Positions 36,838 through 45,212 of a stretch of 64,000 nt of DNA are shown here, piece by piece. Origin of the DNA: Hymenobacter canadensis (GTDB lineage: Bacteria > Bacteroidota > Bacteroidia > Cytophagales > Hymenobacteraceae); the NCBI RefSeq assembly GCF_027359925.1, contig NZ_CP114767.1, positions 4,266,501-4,330,500 of the forward strand. The letters are read 5' to 3'. The notes beneath the pieces are model-generated. The model did not search any database. It saw only the letters and a list, made by a program, of their open reading frames with translations, and was not told the origin of the DNA. Numbering within the stretch: the stretch's first letter is position 1; each line of letters starts with the position of its first letter. A program made the translations under genes and the position numbers.

Positions 36838-39291
36838 CTAGCGGCCGGGCGCCTGCGCGCCGGCTGGTACCGGCGCCGAGCCTACGGTGGCGGGCGTCTT
36901 CACGTATTTGTTCAGCCAGGAGTTCATCTCCCACAGCATGTGCATGATGGACTCGCGGGCGGCGTAGCCGTGGCTTTCCGAGGGCAGCACCACGTAGCGC
37001 ACGGTGGCGCCGTGGCCTTTCAGGGCGTTGTAGAATCGCTCACTCTGGATGGGGAAGGTGCCGGAGTTGTTGTCGGCCTCGCCATGAATCAGCAGGATGG
37101 GCGTCTTGATTTTGTTGGCGTAGTTGAACGGCGACATGGCGTTGTAGACCTCCGGGGCCTGCCAGTAGGTGCGTTCCTCGCCCTGGAAGCCAAACGGCGT
37201 GAGCGTGCGGTTGTAGGCGCCGCTGCGCGCAATGCCGGCCCGGAACAGGTTGGAGTGGGCCAGCAGGTTGGCCGTCATGAAGGCGCCGTAGCTGTGGCCC
37301 ATCACGGCCACGCGCTTGGGGTCCACCACGCCCAGGCGCTGGCCTTCGTCGATGGCGGCTTTGGCCGAGGCTACCAGCTGCTCGGTGTAGGTGTCGTTGG
37401 GCTCCTTAGTGCCTTCGCCCACAATCGGAATGCTGGTGGCCTGCAGCACGGCGTAGCCCTGCGTCACCCAGAACACCGGCGAGCCCCACGAGAGGCGCGT
37501 GAAGGTGTAGGGCGAGCCTTTCACCTGGCTGGCGTCTTTCTTGTCCTTGAACTCCACGGGGTAGGCTTCCATCAGCGTCGGGAGCGGGCCGTCTTCCTTC
37601 TTGTAGGTAGGCGGTAGGTAGAGGTTGGCGGTCAGGTCGACGCCGTCGGCGCGCTTGTACTTCAGCACCTGCTTTTTCAGGCCGCCGAGGCTGGCGTAGG
37701 GGTTAGCGAACTTGGTAAGCGGCGTGAGGCGGTTGCTGCGGGCGTCGCGCAGGAAGTAGTTGGGCGCGTCCGTCACCGACTCGCGGCGGGTGATAAGTTG
37801 GCGCTTGCTTTCGTCGAGGATGGCAATGGGCTGCTCGTAGAACGGCGCCTCCGAGCGCCACCAGCGCAGAATCTTCTTGGTGCGCACGTTCATCTCGTCC
37901 ACGAACGGCCGGTCGCCTTCCGGCGAGGCGCCGTTGCTGAACAGGTAGATGATGCTGCTGGTGGGGTCGGTGACCAGCACCTGGCGGCCCAGGGCGTTGC
38001 GCTTCAGGTAGGGCGTGCCGGGGTCGGTGTAGGTATCCTGCGACGAGCGGTCGAAGAGCACCGTGAGCGAGGTTTTGGTGGCTAGGTCCAGCGTCCAGGT
38101 GGTTTCGTGGCGGTCGGCCCAGCGGTAGCCCTGCACCAGCGCCAGCTTATCGGTGCCCCAGTAGATGCCGGCGTAGCGCATGGGCAGCGCGGCCAGCTCC
38201 AGCGGCGTGCCCTCAAACGGGGCCGCCAGCGCAAACACTTTGTCGCGGATGGCGGCGGCCGTTTTGGGGTCGCCGCCGTCCTGGGCTTCCACCCAGAACA
38301 CGGTGGCAGGGGCATCTTCGCGCCAGCCGTGGGCGCGCGGCCCGGTAGGGGCCGCGTCGAAGCTGGTGGGCACGTTATCGGCCAGCGGCATATCTTCTAA
38401 GGCCTTCACCACGGGCCCGTCGATGCTCAGAATGTCTACCCGCACTGGGAAGCTGCTCACGGGCAGGGTGTAGGAAAACGGCCGGTGGCGCGTTTTCACC
38501 AGCACGTAGCGGCCATTCGGCGACGGCGAAGCCTGCTGAATGATGCCCGGCTCGCCGAGCGGCTGCATGCGCCCGTCGGTCGTCACGCGCACGGCCTGCG
38601 ACAAGGCGAAATACTGGAACTGCCGCTCGTCGGCGGGGTTTTTCAGCAGATCCTGGTAGGTGCGGGCGGCGGCGGTGCGGCCGCTGTTTTCCTGGATGGT
38701 GGGGCCGGTGGGGGCCACCGTGGCCGACGGCACCTCGCCGCGGCCGCCCACAATGGCGCGGGCAATGAGGGCCTTGCTATCGGACACCCATTCGTAGCTG
38801 GTCCCGAACACGCCGTTCAGAAAGATATTCGGCACCAACCGGGCCGACGCCGACGCCACATCCGCCAGCCACAGCTCAATGTGGTTGTTGGTGGTGTGGG
38901 TGAAGGCAATCTTGGTGTTGTCCGGCGACCAGGTGACCTCGCTGATGCGGGCATTGGCCGGCAAGCCCTGAATCAGCAGCTCCTTGCCGTCGGGCAGGCG
39001 CTTGAGACGCAGCATGGTGGCGTAGGTCACGCGGCTGGGCCCGTTGGTGCGCGGGTTGATGCGCAAGCCCGCCAGGCGCAGCTCCGGCTGCGACAGGTCG
39101 GCGATGGTGGGCATGTCCTGCACGTCGAGCTGCAGCATCCACTGGCCGTCGGGCGAGATGCTGACGCGCGGCGTGGGCGGCGTTTCAGCCAGGGTTGCAA
39201 TGGCTTTGGGCGGCAGCTGGTAGGGCAGATCCTGTGCCCGAACGGCCAGGCTGGCCAGCGCCAGCGCAACAAAGAGGAAAGTTTGTTTCAT
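36838..39291 (-). CDS. Secreted S9-family serine peptidase
   Basis: 817 residues from MKQTFLFVALALASLAVRAQ (signal peptide). An N-terminal beta-propeller-like region (about 25-540) precedes a prolyl-oligopeptidase-type alpha/beta hydrolase. The catalytic Ser667 lies in MGHSYGAFMTANLL, the Asp lies near HGEADNNSGTFP, and the His lies in SESHGYAAR. It resembles the glutamyl/dipeptidyl S9 enzymes of Bacteroidota. No sorting domain was seen, so it is probably periplasmic. Confidence 0.9.
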   Translation of the reverse strand: MKQTFLFVALALASLAVRAQDLPYQLPPKAIATLAETPPTPRVSISPDGQWMLQLDVQDMPTIADLSQPELRLAGLRINPRTNGPSRVTYATMLRLKRLPDGKELLIQGLPANARISEVTWSPDNTKIAFTHTTNNHIELWLADVASASARLVPNIFLNGVFGTSYEWVSDSKALIARAIVGGRGEVPSATVAPTGPTIQENSGRTAAARTYQDLLKNPADERQFQYFALSQAVRVTTDGRMQPLGEPGIIQQASPSPNGRYVLVKTRHRPFSYTLPVSSFPVRVDILSIDGPVVKALEDMPLADNVPTSFDAAPTGPRAHGWREDAPATVFWVEAQDGGDPKTAAAIRDKVFALAAPFEGTPLELAALPMRYAGIYWGTDKLALVQGYRWADRHETTWTLDLATKTSLTVLFDRSSQDTYTDPGTPYLKRNALGRQVLVTDPTSSIIYLFSNGASPEGDRPFVDEMNVRTKKILRWWRSEAPFYEQPIAILDESKRQLITRRESVTDAPNYFLRDARSNRLTPLTKFANPYASLGGLKKQVLKYKRADGVDLTANLYLPPTYKKEDGPLPTLMEAYPVEFKDKKDASQVKGSPYTFTRLSWGSPVFWVTQGYAVLQATSIPIVGEGTKEPNDTYTEQLVASAKAAIDEGQRLGVVDPKRVAVMGHSYGAFMTANLLAHSNLFRAGIARSGAYNRTLTPFGFQGEERTYWQAPEVYNAMSPFNYANKIKTPILLIHGEADNNSGTFPIQSERFYNALKGHGATVRYVVLPSESHGYAARESIMHMLWEMNSWLNKYVKTPATVGSAPVPAGAQAPGR

Positions 39292-39506
39292 ATAAGCAAA
39301 GCAGACGCAGACCAACAGATTTGCCGGCAAAAGTCGCTATTTAATCCCGACGGTACAGCATAGCGGCGTCATAATCTGCTAGTTGTGATTATAGATAGGA
39401 TAATTCAGAGGATGATTTGACTGGCTGACGCCCTGCAGCCCGCCCGGCTGGCTACCATCACTGGCGGCCAAGGCAGTTGAAGGCCAATTGGGTAGGCTAC
39501 AAACGC

Positions 39507-39542
39507 CACCGGCCCGGCAACGCTGTGGTTGCCGGGCCGGTG
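39507..39542. terminator. Strong GC hairpin after the pirin operon
   Basis: CACCGGCCCGGCAAC / GTTGCCGGGCCGGTG: a perfect 15-bp stem with a 6-nt loop and no clear U-run, 34 bp beyond the last gene of the leftward pirin-nitroreductase-pirin group. Confidence 0.7.
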
Positions 39543-39575
39543 AGTATGGAAACGGCCAAAGCCGCCGGAAAAGCC

Positions 39576-40286
39576 CTAGTGATTGATAGGCGCTTCGATG
39601 ACAATAAACTTGCTTTCCGCCTCGCAGCTGATGTGCACGTCGGCGGTTTCCCACAGGCCCAGGCTTTCGCGCGGCGCTACGGCCTGGCCGTTCACGGTCA
39701 GTTGGCCTTCGAGCAAAAAGATGAATACGCCTTTGTTGAGCGGGTTCAGGGTGTAGTCCACGGTCTGGCCGGCGTCGAAGAAGCCCAGCGAGAGTTTCGC
39801 GTTCTGGTTGATCCAGCAGTGGGCCGTGCCCTCCTCGTTGCTGACGATGGTGGTGAGGCGGTTGCGGCGCTTCTCGGCCGGGAAGTGGCGGCGCTGGTAG
39901 CGGGGCGTCACGTTCTGCAGCTTGGGCTCAATCCAGATCTGCAGGAAGTTCACCTCGTCGTCGCCGATGTTGTGCTCCTCATGGCGCAGGCCGGTGCCGG
40001 CGCTCATAATCTGCACCCAGTCGGTGGCCACCTCCTCGGAGTAGCCCAGCGAATCCTTGTGGTTCATACGCCCGGCCAGCATCACCGAAATGATTTCCAT
40101 GTTGGCGTGGGCATGCAGGCCGAAGCCGCCGCCGGGTTGCACAAAGTCGTCGTTGAAGACGCGCAGCAACCCGAAGCCGCTGCGGGCCGGGTTGGCGTAG
40201 GGCCCGAAGCTGAGCGAGAAGTTGCTCTGCAGCCATCCGATGTCCTTCAGGCCGCGGTCGGCGGCGGAAATGAGAATGTGTGGCAT
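39576..40286 (-). CDS. Pirin-family bicupin protein (copy 2)
   Basis: 236 residues from MPHILISAADRGLKDIGWLQ. The pirin metal ligands are visible in GFGLHAHANMEIISVML (two His and Glu) and SAGTGLRHEEHN (His). YhhW-type pirins have quercetin dioxygenase activity in vitro; the natural role is unknown. It follows the nitroreductase by 4 bp and forms an operon with it and another pirin (40993). Confidence 0.88.
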   Translation of the reverse strand: MPHILISAADRGLKDIGWLQSNFSLSFGPYANPARSGFGLLRVFNDDFVQPGGGFGLHAHANMEIISVMLAGRMNHKDSLGYSEEVATDWVQIMSAGTGLRHEEHNIGDDEVNFLQIWIEPKLQNVTPRYQRRHFPAEKRRNRLTTIVSNEEGTAHCWINQNAKLSLGFFDAGQTVDYTLNPLNKGVFIFLLEGQLTVNGQAVAPRESLGLWETADVHISCEAESKFIVIEAPINH

Positions 40287-40290
40287 AAGA

Positions 40291-40869
40291 CTAAGCTGGT
40301 AGTTGACCGTGAAAAGCAATTTCGCTTACGGGCTTGCGCTGGCGCGGCGCTTTCTCGCGGCTCAGGAACGGCTCTTCCAAGTGGTCGGCCTCGCCGACGT
40401 AGCCCAGCGCCAGCATGGCCACCGGCTGCAGCGACTCCGGAATCTGGAAGGCTTCACGGGCCTTATTAGCATCGAAACCCGCCATGAAGTGGCCGTGTAG
40501 GCCCAGGGCCGTGGCCTCCAGGATCAGGTTGGCATTGGCCATGCCCAGGTCGTGGAGAGCGGCGCCGTTGGCGTTGCCGTTGTCGTAGTGCGTTTTCACC
40601 AGGGACAGGATGAGCACCGGGGCGTTTTTGGCCCAGGGCTGGTTGCCGGGCATCAGGCAGTCGACCAGCTTCTGGAACGATTCCTGGTCGGATTTATGGG
40701 CATAGATATAGCGCCAGGGCTGCTCATTCATGGCGCTGGCCGCCCAGGCGGCAGCTTCAAACACCTGGTTGAGGGCGTCGGGTGCTACGGGCTGGCTGGT
40801 GAAGGAGCGCGGGCTCCAGCGCTGGCGAATTAGCTCGTGGACGGGATAGGTGGTGGTGGCGTGACGCAT
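40291..40869 (-). CDS. Nitroreductase-family FMN oxidoreductase
   Basis: 192 residues from MRHATTTYPVHELIRQRWSP. The family pattern RWSPRSFTSQPVAPDALNQV, WAASAMNEQPWRYIYA and an FMN loop near LGLHGHFMAGFD are present. Such enzymes reduce nitroaromatics, quinones or flavins with NAD(P)H. The gene lies between two pirin genes, which suggests a joint role in handling quinones, flavonoids or oxidative compounds (inference). An upstream extension to 40947 encodes repeat sequence and is rejected. Confidence 0.88.
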   Translation of the reverse strand: MRHATTTYPVHELIRQRWSPRSFTSQPVAPDALNQVFEAAAWAASAMNEQPWRYIYAHKSDQESFQKLVDCLMPGNQPWAKNAPVLILSLVKTHYDNGNANGAALHDLGMANANLILEATALGLHGHFMAGFDANKAREAFQIPESLQPVAMLALGYVGEADHLEEPFLSREKAPRQRKPVSEIAFHGQLPA

Positions 40870-40872
40870 AGT

Positions 40873-40991
40873 GTCGCAGATGGTGCAGATGAAAAGGATG
40901 TCGCAGATGATGAGTAGCAGATGAAAAGGATGTTGCGGATGATGCAAAGAGCATCGATCCGCAACATCCTTTTCATCTGCACCATCTGCGA
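40873..40991. repeat. Three-arm inverted repeat in the pirin operon
   Basis: Two direct copies of an arm containing GCAGATGAAAAGGATGT (40873-40911 and 40917-40945) face one inverted copy (40951-40991). The second and third copies pair over 29 of 30 bases around AAAGA; the first and third also pair well. Two mutually exclusive long hairpins are therefore possible between pirin copy 1 and the nitroreductase. Confidence 0.8.
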
Positions 40992-40992
40992 T

Positions 40993-41706
40993 TTACAGAC
41001 TCATGGGTACGTCCATCAGCAGCAGGCGGGTGTTGCTGTCGGCCTGCACCGTGAAGGAAGTGGTGTCCCAGATGCCGAAACCGTCGCGGGTGTGCAGGGC
41101 CTGACCGTTGATGGTGGCGTCGCCTTCCAGCACGAACACGTAGACGCCGTTGCCGGGGCGCTTCACCTGGTAGTCGGCGTTGAAACCGGCATCAAAATCG
41201 GCCAGGTGGAACCAGGCATCCTGATGAATCCAGACGCCGGCATCGTCGGGGTCGGGCGAGAGAACCTGCTGAAACTGGTTGTGGCGGTCGGCGGCCCGGA
41301 AGCTCTGCTGGTCGTAGCGGGGCTGCACGCCGCGCTTGTTCGGAAACACCCAGATCTGCAGAAACTTCACTTCCTCGGTGCGGCTGTGGTTTTTCTCGCT
41401 GTGCGCGATGCCCGTGCCGGCGCTCATCATCTGCACGTCGCCGCTCTGGATGATGCCGTGGTTGCCGGCGTTGTCCTTGTGCTCCAGCGTGCCGGCCAGC
41501 GGAATGCTGATGATTTCCATGTTGTCGTGCGGGTGGGCGCCGAAGCCCATGCCGGCGGCCACGGTGTCATCGTTGAGCACGCGCAGCACGCCAAAGTGCA
41601 TTCGCTCCGGGTTCTGGTAGCCGGCAAAGCTGAACGTGTGGTAGGAGTTGAGCCAGCCGTGGCTGGCGTGGCCGCGGGAGTTGGCGGCGTGCAGGAGCGT
41701 TTGCAT
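40993..41706 (-). CDS. Pirin-family bicupin protein (copy 1)
   Basis: 237 residues. The metal site is seen in GFGAHPHDNMEIISIPL and SAGTGIAHSEKNH. It shares the plan of the other pirin (39576) but is well diverged, so the duplication is old. This is the first gene of the three-gene leftward operon pirin-nitroreductase-pirin. Confidence 0.88.
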   Translation of the reverse strand: MQTLLHAANSRGHASHGWLNSYHTFSFAGYQNPERMHFGVLRVLNDDTVAAGMGFGAHPHDNMEIISIPLAGTLEHKDNAGNHGIIQSGDVQMMSAGTGIAHSEKNHSRTEEVKFLQIWVFPNKRGVQPRYDQQSFRAADRHNQFQQVLSPDPDDAGVWIHQDAWFHLADFDAGFNADYQVKRPGNGVYVFVLEGDATINGQALHTRDGFGIWDTTSFTVQADSNTRLLLMDVPMSL

Positions 41707-41998
41707 AATCGGGAAGTTGAAACAGGTCTGAAGGAAGCCGCGGGATGCGGTTGGTGATGCAATATATGTACATACATCAATTGCTTCCTAAAAGTTTACT
41801 GCATTTCCGATATTCTGTTTGAAAGGGAGGCTGAGGTAGCATCGGCCCAGCGGTTCGCCTCACCCCCCGGCCCCCTCTCCGAAAAGGAGAGGGGGTGCCA
41901 GCCGAAGATGACCTGCGCACGAACCTGATTATGGCTATGAGCCGCGTAGCGGCGGTAGATTTATCAGGCTGTGTCTGTGAAGCCGATTAAAACTATCC
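41707..41998. other. Intergenic region upstream of the pirin operon
   Basis: No gene seen. It holds a palindrome TATGTACATA near 41766, which could be an operator, and a perfect 10-bp hairpin CCCCCTCTCC-GAAAA-GGAGAGGGGG at 41871-41895, a simple GC repeat. The rest is unassigned. Confidence 0.5.
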
Positions 41999-42095
41999 GA
42001 ACGTCATGCTGAGCTTGCCGAAGCATCTCTACCGCTCCGTCTGCACCGATTCAACGGAGCGGTAGAGATGCTTCGGCAAGCTCAGCATGACGTTC
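41999..42095. repeat. Interspersed palindromic element, type B (copy 2)
   Basis: 97 bp. The arms GAACGTCATGCTGAGCTTGC and GCAAGCTCAGCATGACGTTC are exact complements over 20 bp and continue as CGAAGCATCTCTACCGCTCC / GGAGCGGTAGAGATGCTTCG. It is one of the most perfect copies, so probably recent. Confidence 0.93.
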
Positions 42096-42137
42096 AGCCA
42101 CAACCCGGGGGGCAACTCATTGGGCTAATGCTGCTTA

Positions 42138-43457
42138 CTACTGCTTCTGCAGCTTGCGCGAGGCCAGCACGCGGCCCTGGCCGTCCAGCCATTGTACCAG
42201 GTACAGCCCCGGCGCCACGCCGGCCACCGATACTTCCGTTTCGGCAGCGGCAGCGGGCCACTGCCGCGCCACTTGCCCGCGGCCATCGAGCAGGCGCATG
42301 GTGCGGCTGCCGGCTGGGGCGCCCAGCGTAAGCGTGGCGGCGGCGGGGTTGGGGTAGAGCGGAATGGTGGCGGCCACGCCGGAGCTGGCCGCCAGCGGCC
42401 GGCACTGCATGGTGGCCATCAGGTAGCGCCACAGCTCGGTGTCAAACGACGATACCGCCAGCCGCGAGTCGCCGGCCGACTTGCCCTGGCGCACCACCAC
42501 CAGCCCCAAGCTGGGCACCACGTAGATCTTCTGGTCGTTTTTGCCCAGCGCCGCAACCAGGTCGGCGGGGGCCGTGGGGATGAGCGGGCCGTTGAAGACA
42601 GCTTGCAGGCCCGGCAGCATGTACGAGGGCTGCCCGTTCAGCCACCAGAGGTAGCCGTAGCTGCGGTTGAAGCCCTGCGAAGGCGTGGTCATGCGGCGGA
42701 AATAAGCCGTGTCGCGCAGGATGGCGGTGCCGTTCCAGGTGCCGCGGGCCAGCGTGAGCAGCCCGAACCGGGCCACGTCGCGGGCCCTGCTGTAATACAC
42801 GTCGTTCACCCACAGCCCGCTCATACCAATGCGGCTGGCCAGGTTCTGGTTGGTGTACTGGTTGATGGTGAGGCCGCTGGCCTGGGCCAGCACGTTTTGC
42901 AGCAAACGGTAGGGGCCGGTGTGGTAGGCCCAGCGCGTACCGGCGTCGGCGCGGTAGAGCAGGCAGCCGGCGGCGGTGCTTTCGTTGTCGCAGGGCGGAG
43001 GTGGGGCGTCGTGGAGGCCGGTGCTCATCGTGAGCTGGTGGCGCACCGTGATGAGGGCCTGCTTGGCAGCCGGCGCCGACGTCCAGCTGCGGCCGAGGTA
43101 GCGGGAGGTGCTGTCCTGAAGCTGCAGCAGACCCTCCTGCTGGGCCACGCCCACCAGCGTCGCCGTCAGCGACTTGCCCGCCGACGCCCAGTACCAGACG
43201 GAATCCTGGGTGAAGGTGCCGTAGTAGCGCTCCACCACCAGCCGCCCGTCCTTCAGCACCACAAACGACTTGGTGCCCTTGCGGCCCAAAAACGCCACCA
43301 GCGAATCGAGCTGGGGCTGGCACCAGCCCAGGCTCTGGGGCGTGGTAGTGGCCCAGGTGCCGCTGGCGGGCGGGAAGTACAGGGGCGTTTGCTGCGCCCG
43401 GCCCGGCAGCACCGGCAGCAGCAGCAGAATCAGCAGGAAGCGTAGAACGTGTTTCAT
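42138..43457 (-). CDS. Secreted class C beta-lactamase-like serine hydrolase with T9SS-type tail
   Basis: 439 residues. The signal peptide (about 1-21) ends LPGRAQ. The SxxK motif is S92-A-G-K95 (ASAGKSLTATLVG), and the second motif Tyr lies in WAYHTGPYRLL. The fold is that of penicillin-binding protein/beta-lactamase class C esterases. The C-terminal 75 residues (IPLYPNPAAATLTLGA... to ...GLYLVQWLDGQGRVLASRKL) resemble a T9SS type A sorting domain. Substrate unknown; antibiotic resistance cannot be inferred. Confidence 0.87.
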   Translation of the reverse strand: MKHVLRFLLILLLLPVLPGRAQQTPLYFPPASGTWATTTPQSLGWCQPQLDSLVAFLGRKGTKSFVVLKDGRLVVERYYGTFTQDSVWYWASAGKSLTATLVGVAQQEGLLQLQDSTSRYLGRSWTSAPAAKQALITVRHQLTMSTGLHDAPPPPCDNESTAAGCLLYRADAGTRWAYHTGPYRLLQNVLAQASGLTINQYTNQNLASRIGMSGLWVNDVYYSRARDVARFGLLTLARGTWNGTAILRDTAYFRRMTTPSQGFNRSYGYLWWLNGQPSYMLPGLQAVFNGPLIPTAPADLVAALGKNDQKIYVVPSLGLVVVRQGKSAGDSRLAVSSFDTELWRYLMATMQCRPLAASSGVAATIPLYPNPAAATLTLGAPAGSRTMRLLDGRGQVARQWPAAAAETEVSVAGVAPGLYLVQWLDGQGRVLASRKLQKQ

Positions 43458-43522
43458 AGGGCAACTACAAGTATAGCGGTTGCCAGATGGATGCCGAAAT
43501 GGCGGCCGGGTTTAATGCGGCG

Positions 43523-44065
43523 CTACCGGCTCAGCACCGTGCCCGAGTAGGAAGTGCCGTCGGCGGTGACGGGGCGGCTGTTGAGGAAGTAGCGGCGGCG
43601 GGTGTTGTAGGAGCAGGGGCAACAGCCGGTGCCTTCCTCAGTGCTGATTTCCAGGTTGCTGACATCGAACTCGCGGTTGGCCAGCGGCACCACAATGCGG
43701 TAGCTGGAGCCCAGAAACTGCGCCGCCGTGCTGATTTTGCCGGCAAACAGCAGGTTCAGCACTACGTCGCGGTTGGAGTAGCCGAAGCCCTGGTAGATAT
43801 TCTGGAACTTCTGCCGGATGGTGTCGCGGGGCTGGGTGAAATCGGGGTTGGCGTAGCGCACCACGTAGGCCGAGGCCACTTCGGCCTGCCGGAAGCCGTT
43901 GCGCAGCGTGTCGGCATCGAGGCGGAACAGCACCAGTTCGTCGGCAAATGGGTCGCAGGTGTCGCAGTCGACGGTGCCACAGCCGCAGCCGGCCAAAGCG
44001 GCACTCAGCAAGCCGGCGGCCAGCAGGCGCAAGGAAAGCGGGCGGGAGGGTAGAGTGGGTAGCAT
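43523..44065 (-). CDS. Cysteine-rich lipoprotein of unknown function
   Basis: 180 residues from the ATG at 44065. The lipobox is LAGC (near residue 29), followed by more cysteines in GCGTVDCDTCDPF and a CCPC motif in the last third (GTGCCPCSYNTR). Beta-rich, no family recognised. An upstream reading to 44272 overlaps the divergent GluQ gene and is rejected. Confidence 0.65.
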   Translation of the reverse strand: MLPTLPSRPLSLRLLAAGLLSAALAGCGCGTVDCDTCDPFADELVLFRLDADTLRNGFRQAEVASAYVVRYANPDFTQPRDTIRQKFQNIYQGFGYSNRDVVLNLLFAGKISTAAQFLGSSYRIVVPLANREFDVSNLEISTEEGTGCCPCSYNTRRRYFLNSRPVTADGTSYSGTVLSR

Positions 44066-44138
44066 AGAATAGCAGGAAGGGAATGAATACCGCGCAGTTG
44101 CATACAGCACCGTAATTTGCCGGCCCTGCAATATACCT

Positions 44139-45011
44139 ATGCTGCCTTCAGAACCGATAGTGTCGCGCCTGGCGCCCACGCCCAGCGGCTTCCTGCACCT
44201 CGGCAACGCCGTCAACTTCACCCTGACCTGGCTGCTCACGCGCCGGGCCGGCGGCACGCTGCACCTGCGCATCGACGACCTGGACCGCGCCCGGTTCCGC
44301 CCCGTCTACCTCGACAACATCTTCCAGACCCTGGCCTGGCTGGGCCTCGACTACGACGCCGGCCCCAGCGGCCCCGCCGACTTCGAGCAACACTACTCGC
44401 AGCGCCACCAGCTGCCCGCCTATGAGGCCGTGCTGCAGCAGCTGGCGCAGGTGCCCGGCCTGCTGGAAGCCAGCACCCGCTCCCGCACCGGGGCCACGCC
44501 CGCCGCCACCGTGCCGCTGCACACACCCGAAGCCGCCTGGCGCGCCCAGGTGCCGCCCGACACCGAAATCAGCTTCCCGGATGCCGCCCAAGGTCCCACC
44601 GCGGTGCCGCTGGGCACCTTGATGCCCGATTTTGTGGTGCGCAAGAAAGACGGCGCAGCCGCCTACCAAGTGGCGTCGGTGGTGGATGATCTGCGGCTGG
44701 GCACCAACCTGATTGTGCGGGGCCTCGACCTGCAGCCCAGCACCGCCGCCCAACTCTGGCTGGCCCGGCAGCTGCCCGAAACCGCGCCGTTCAACGCCGC
44801 CCGTATCCGGTTCCATCACCATAACCTGCTGCTCGCGCCCGATGGGCAGAAGCTGTCGAAATCCACGCAGGCCGGTGGCTACGGCGGCATTGTGGCCGAA
44901 GCGGCCGGCCCGCAGGTGGTGTATGAGGCCGTGGCGTGGCTGCTGGGCTTGCCGCCCGGCCCGGTTGGCTCGCTGCCGGAGTTGGCGGACAGGTGGCGGG
45001 AGGCTGGTTGA
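44139..45011 (+). CDS. Glutamyl-tRNA synthetase-like protein (GluQ type)
   Basis: 290 residues, the catalytic core of a class I glutamyl-tRNA synthetase without an anticodon-binding domain, like GluQ (glutamyl-queuosine tRNA(Asp) synthetase). The HIGH-type motif is PTPSGFLHLGN (13-23), and the KMSKS-type motif is GQKLSKST. Most GluQ proteins have zinc cysteines in a YxCxCSR region; here the equivalent stretch is PGLLEASTRSRTG, without cysteines. tRNA modification is likely, but the substrate could differ. Confidence 0.8.
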   Translation: MLPSEPIVSRLAPTPSGFLHLGNAVNFTLTWLLTRRAGGTLHLRIDDLDRARFRPVYLDNIFQTLAWLGLDYDAGPSGPADFEQHYSQRHQLPAYEAVLQQLAQVPGLLEASTRSRTGATPAATVPLHTPEAAWRAQVPPDTEISFPDAAQGPTAVPLGTLMPDFVVRKKDGAAAYQVASVVDDLRLGTNLIVRGLDLQPSTAAQLWLARQLPETAPFNAARIRFHHHNLLLAPDGQKLSKSTQAGGYGGIVAEAAGPQVVYEAVAWLLGLPPGPVGSLPELADRWREAG

Positions 45012-45029
45012 ACGGTGAATCATAAGGCC

Positions 45030-45174
45030 GTCATGCAGAGGCGCAGCCGAAGCATCTCGCGTGCTGATGTTGCTTCACTAGCCCAGGGTTTAAACCCTGG
45101 GCTACGGAGCGGTTGCTGTTCAACGATTTGGCAACATCAGCACGCGAGATGCTTCGGCTGCGCCTCTGCATGAC
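45030..45174. repeat. Interspersed palindromic element, type C, with a nested palindrome
   Basis: 145 bp. Outer arms GTCATGCAGAGGCGCAGCCG and CGGCTGCGCCTCTGCATGAC are exact, followed by AAGCATCTCGCGTGCTGATG and its complement. Inside lies an unrelated perfect 26-bp palindrome, TAGCCCAGGGTTT/AAACCCTGGGCTA (45079-45104), apparently inserted in the loop. Confidence 0.93.
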
Positions 45175-45212
45175 GTTCTTTCCTACTGTGGTTCAATTCA
45201 CCCAACCAGCCT

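Noticed and set aside
41871-41895. GC hairpin CCCCCTCTCC/GGAGAGGGGG as a terminator
   Set aside because: It lies upstream of the pirin operon and far from any gene end, with no U-run; more likely a simple repeat.
42192-43445. 417-codon plus-strand frame, and similar antisense frames at 12780-14141 and 6837-8003
   Set aside because: Antisense shadows of the serine hydrolase, ndh and pruA genes, with His/Val/Gly-rich nonsense composition.
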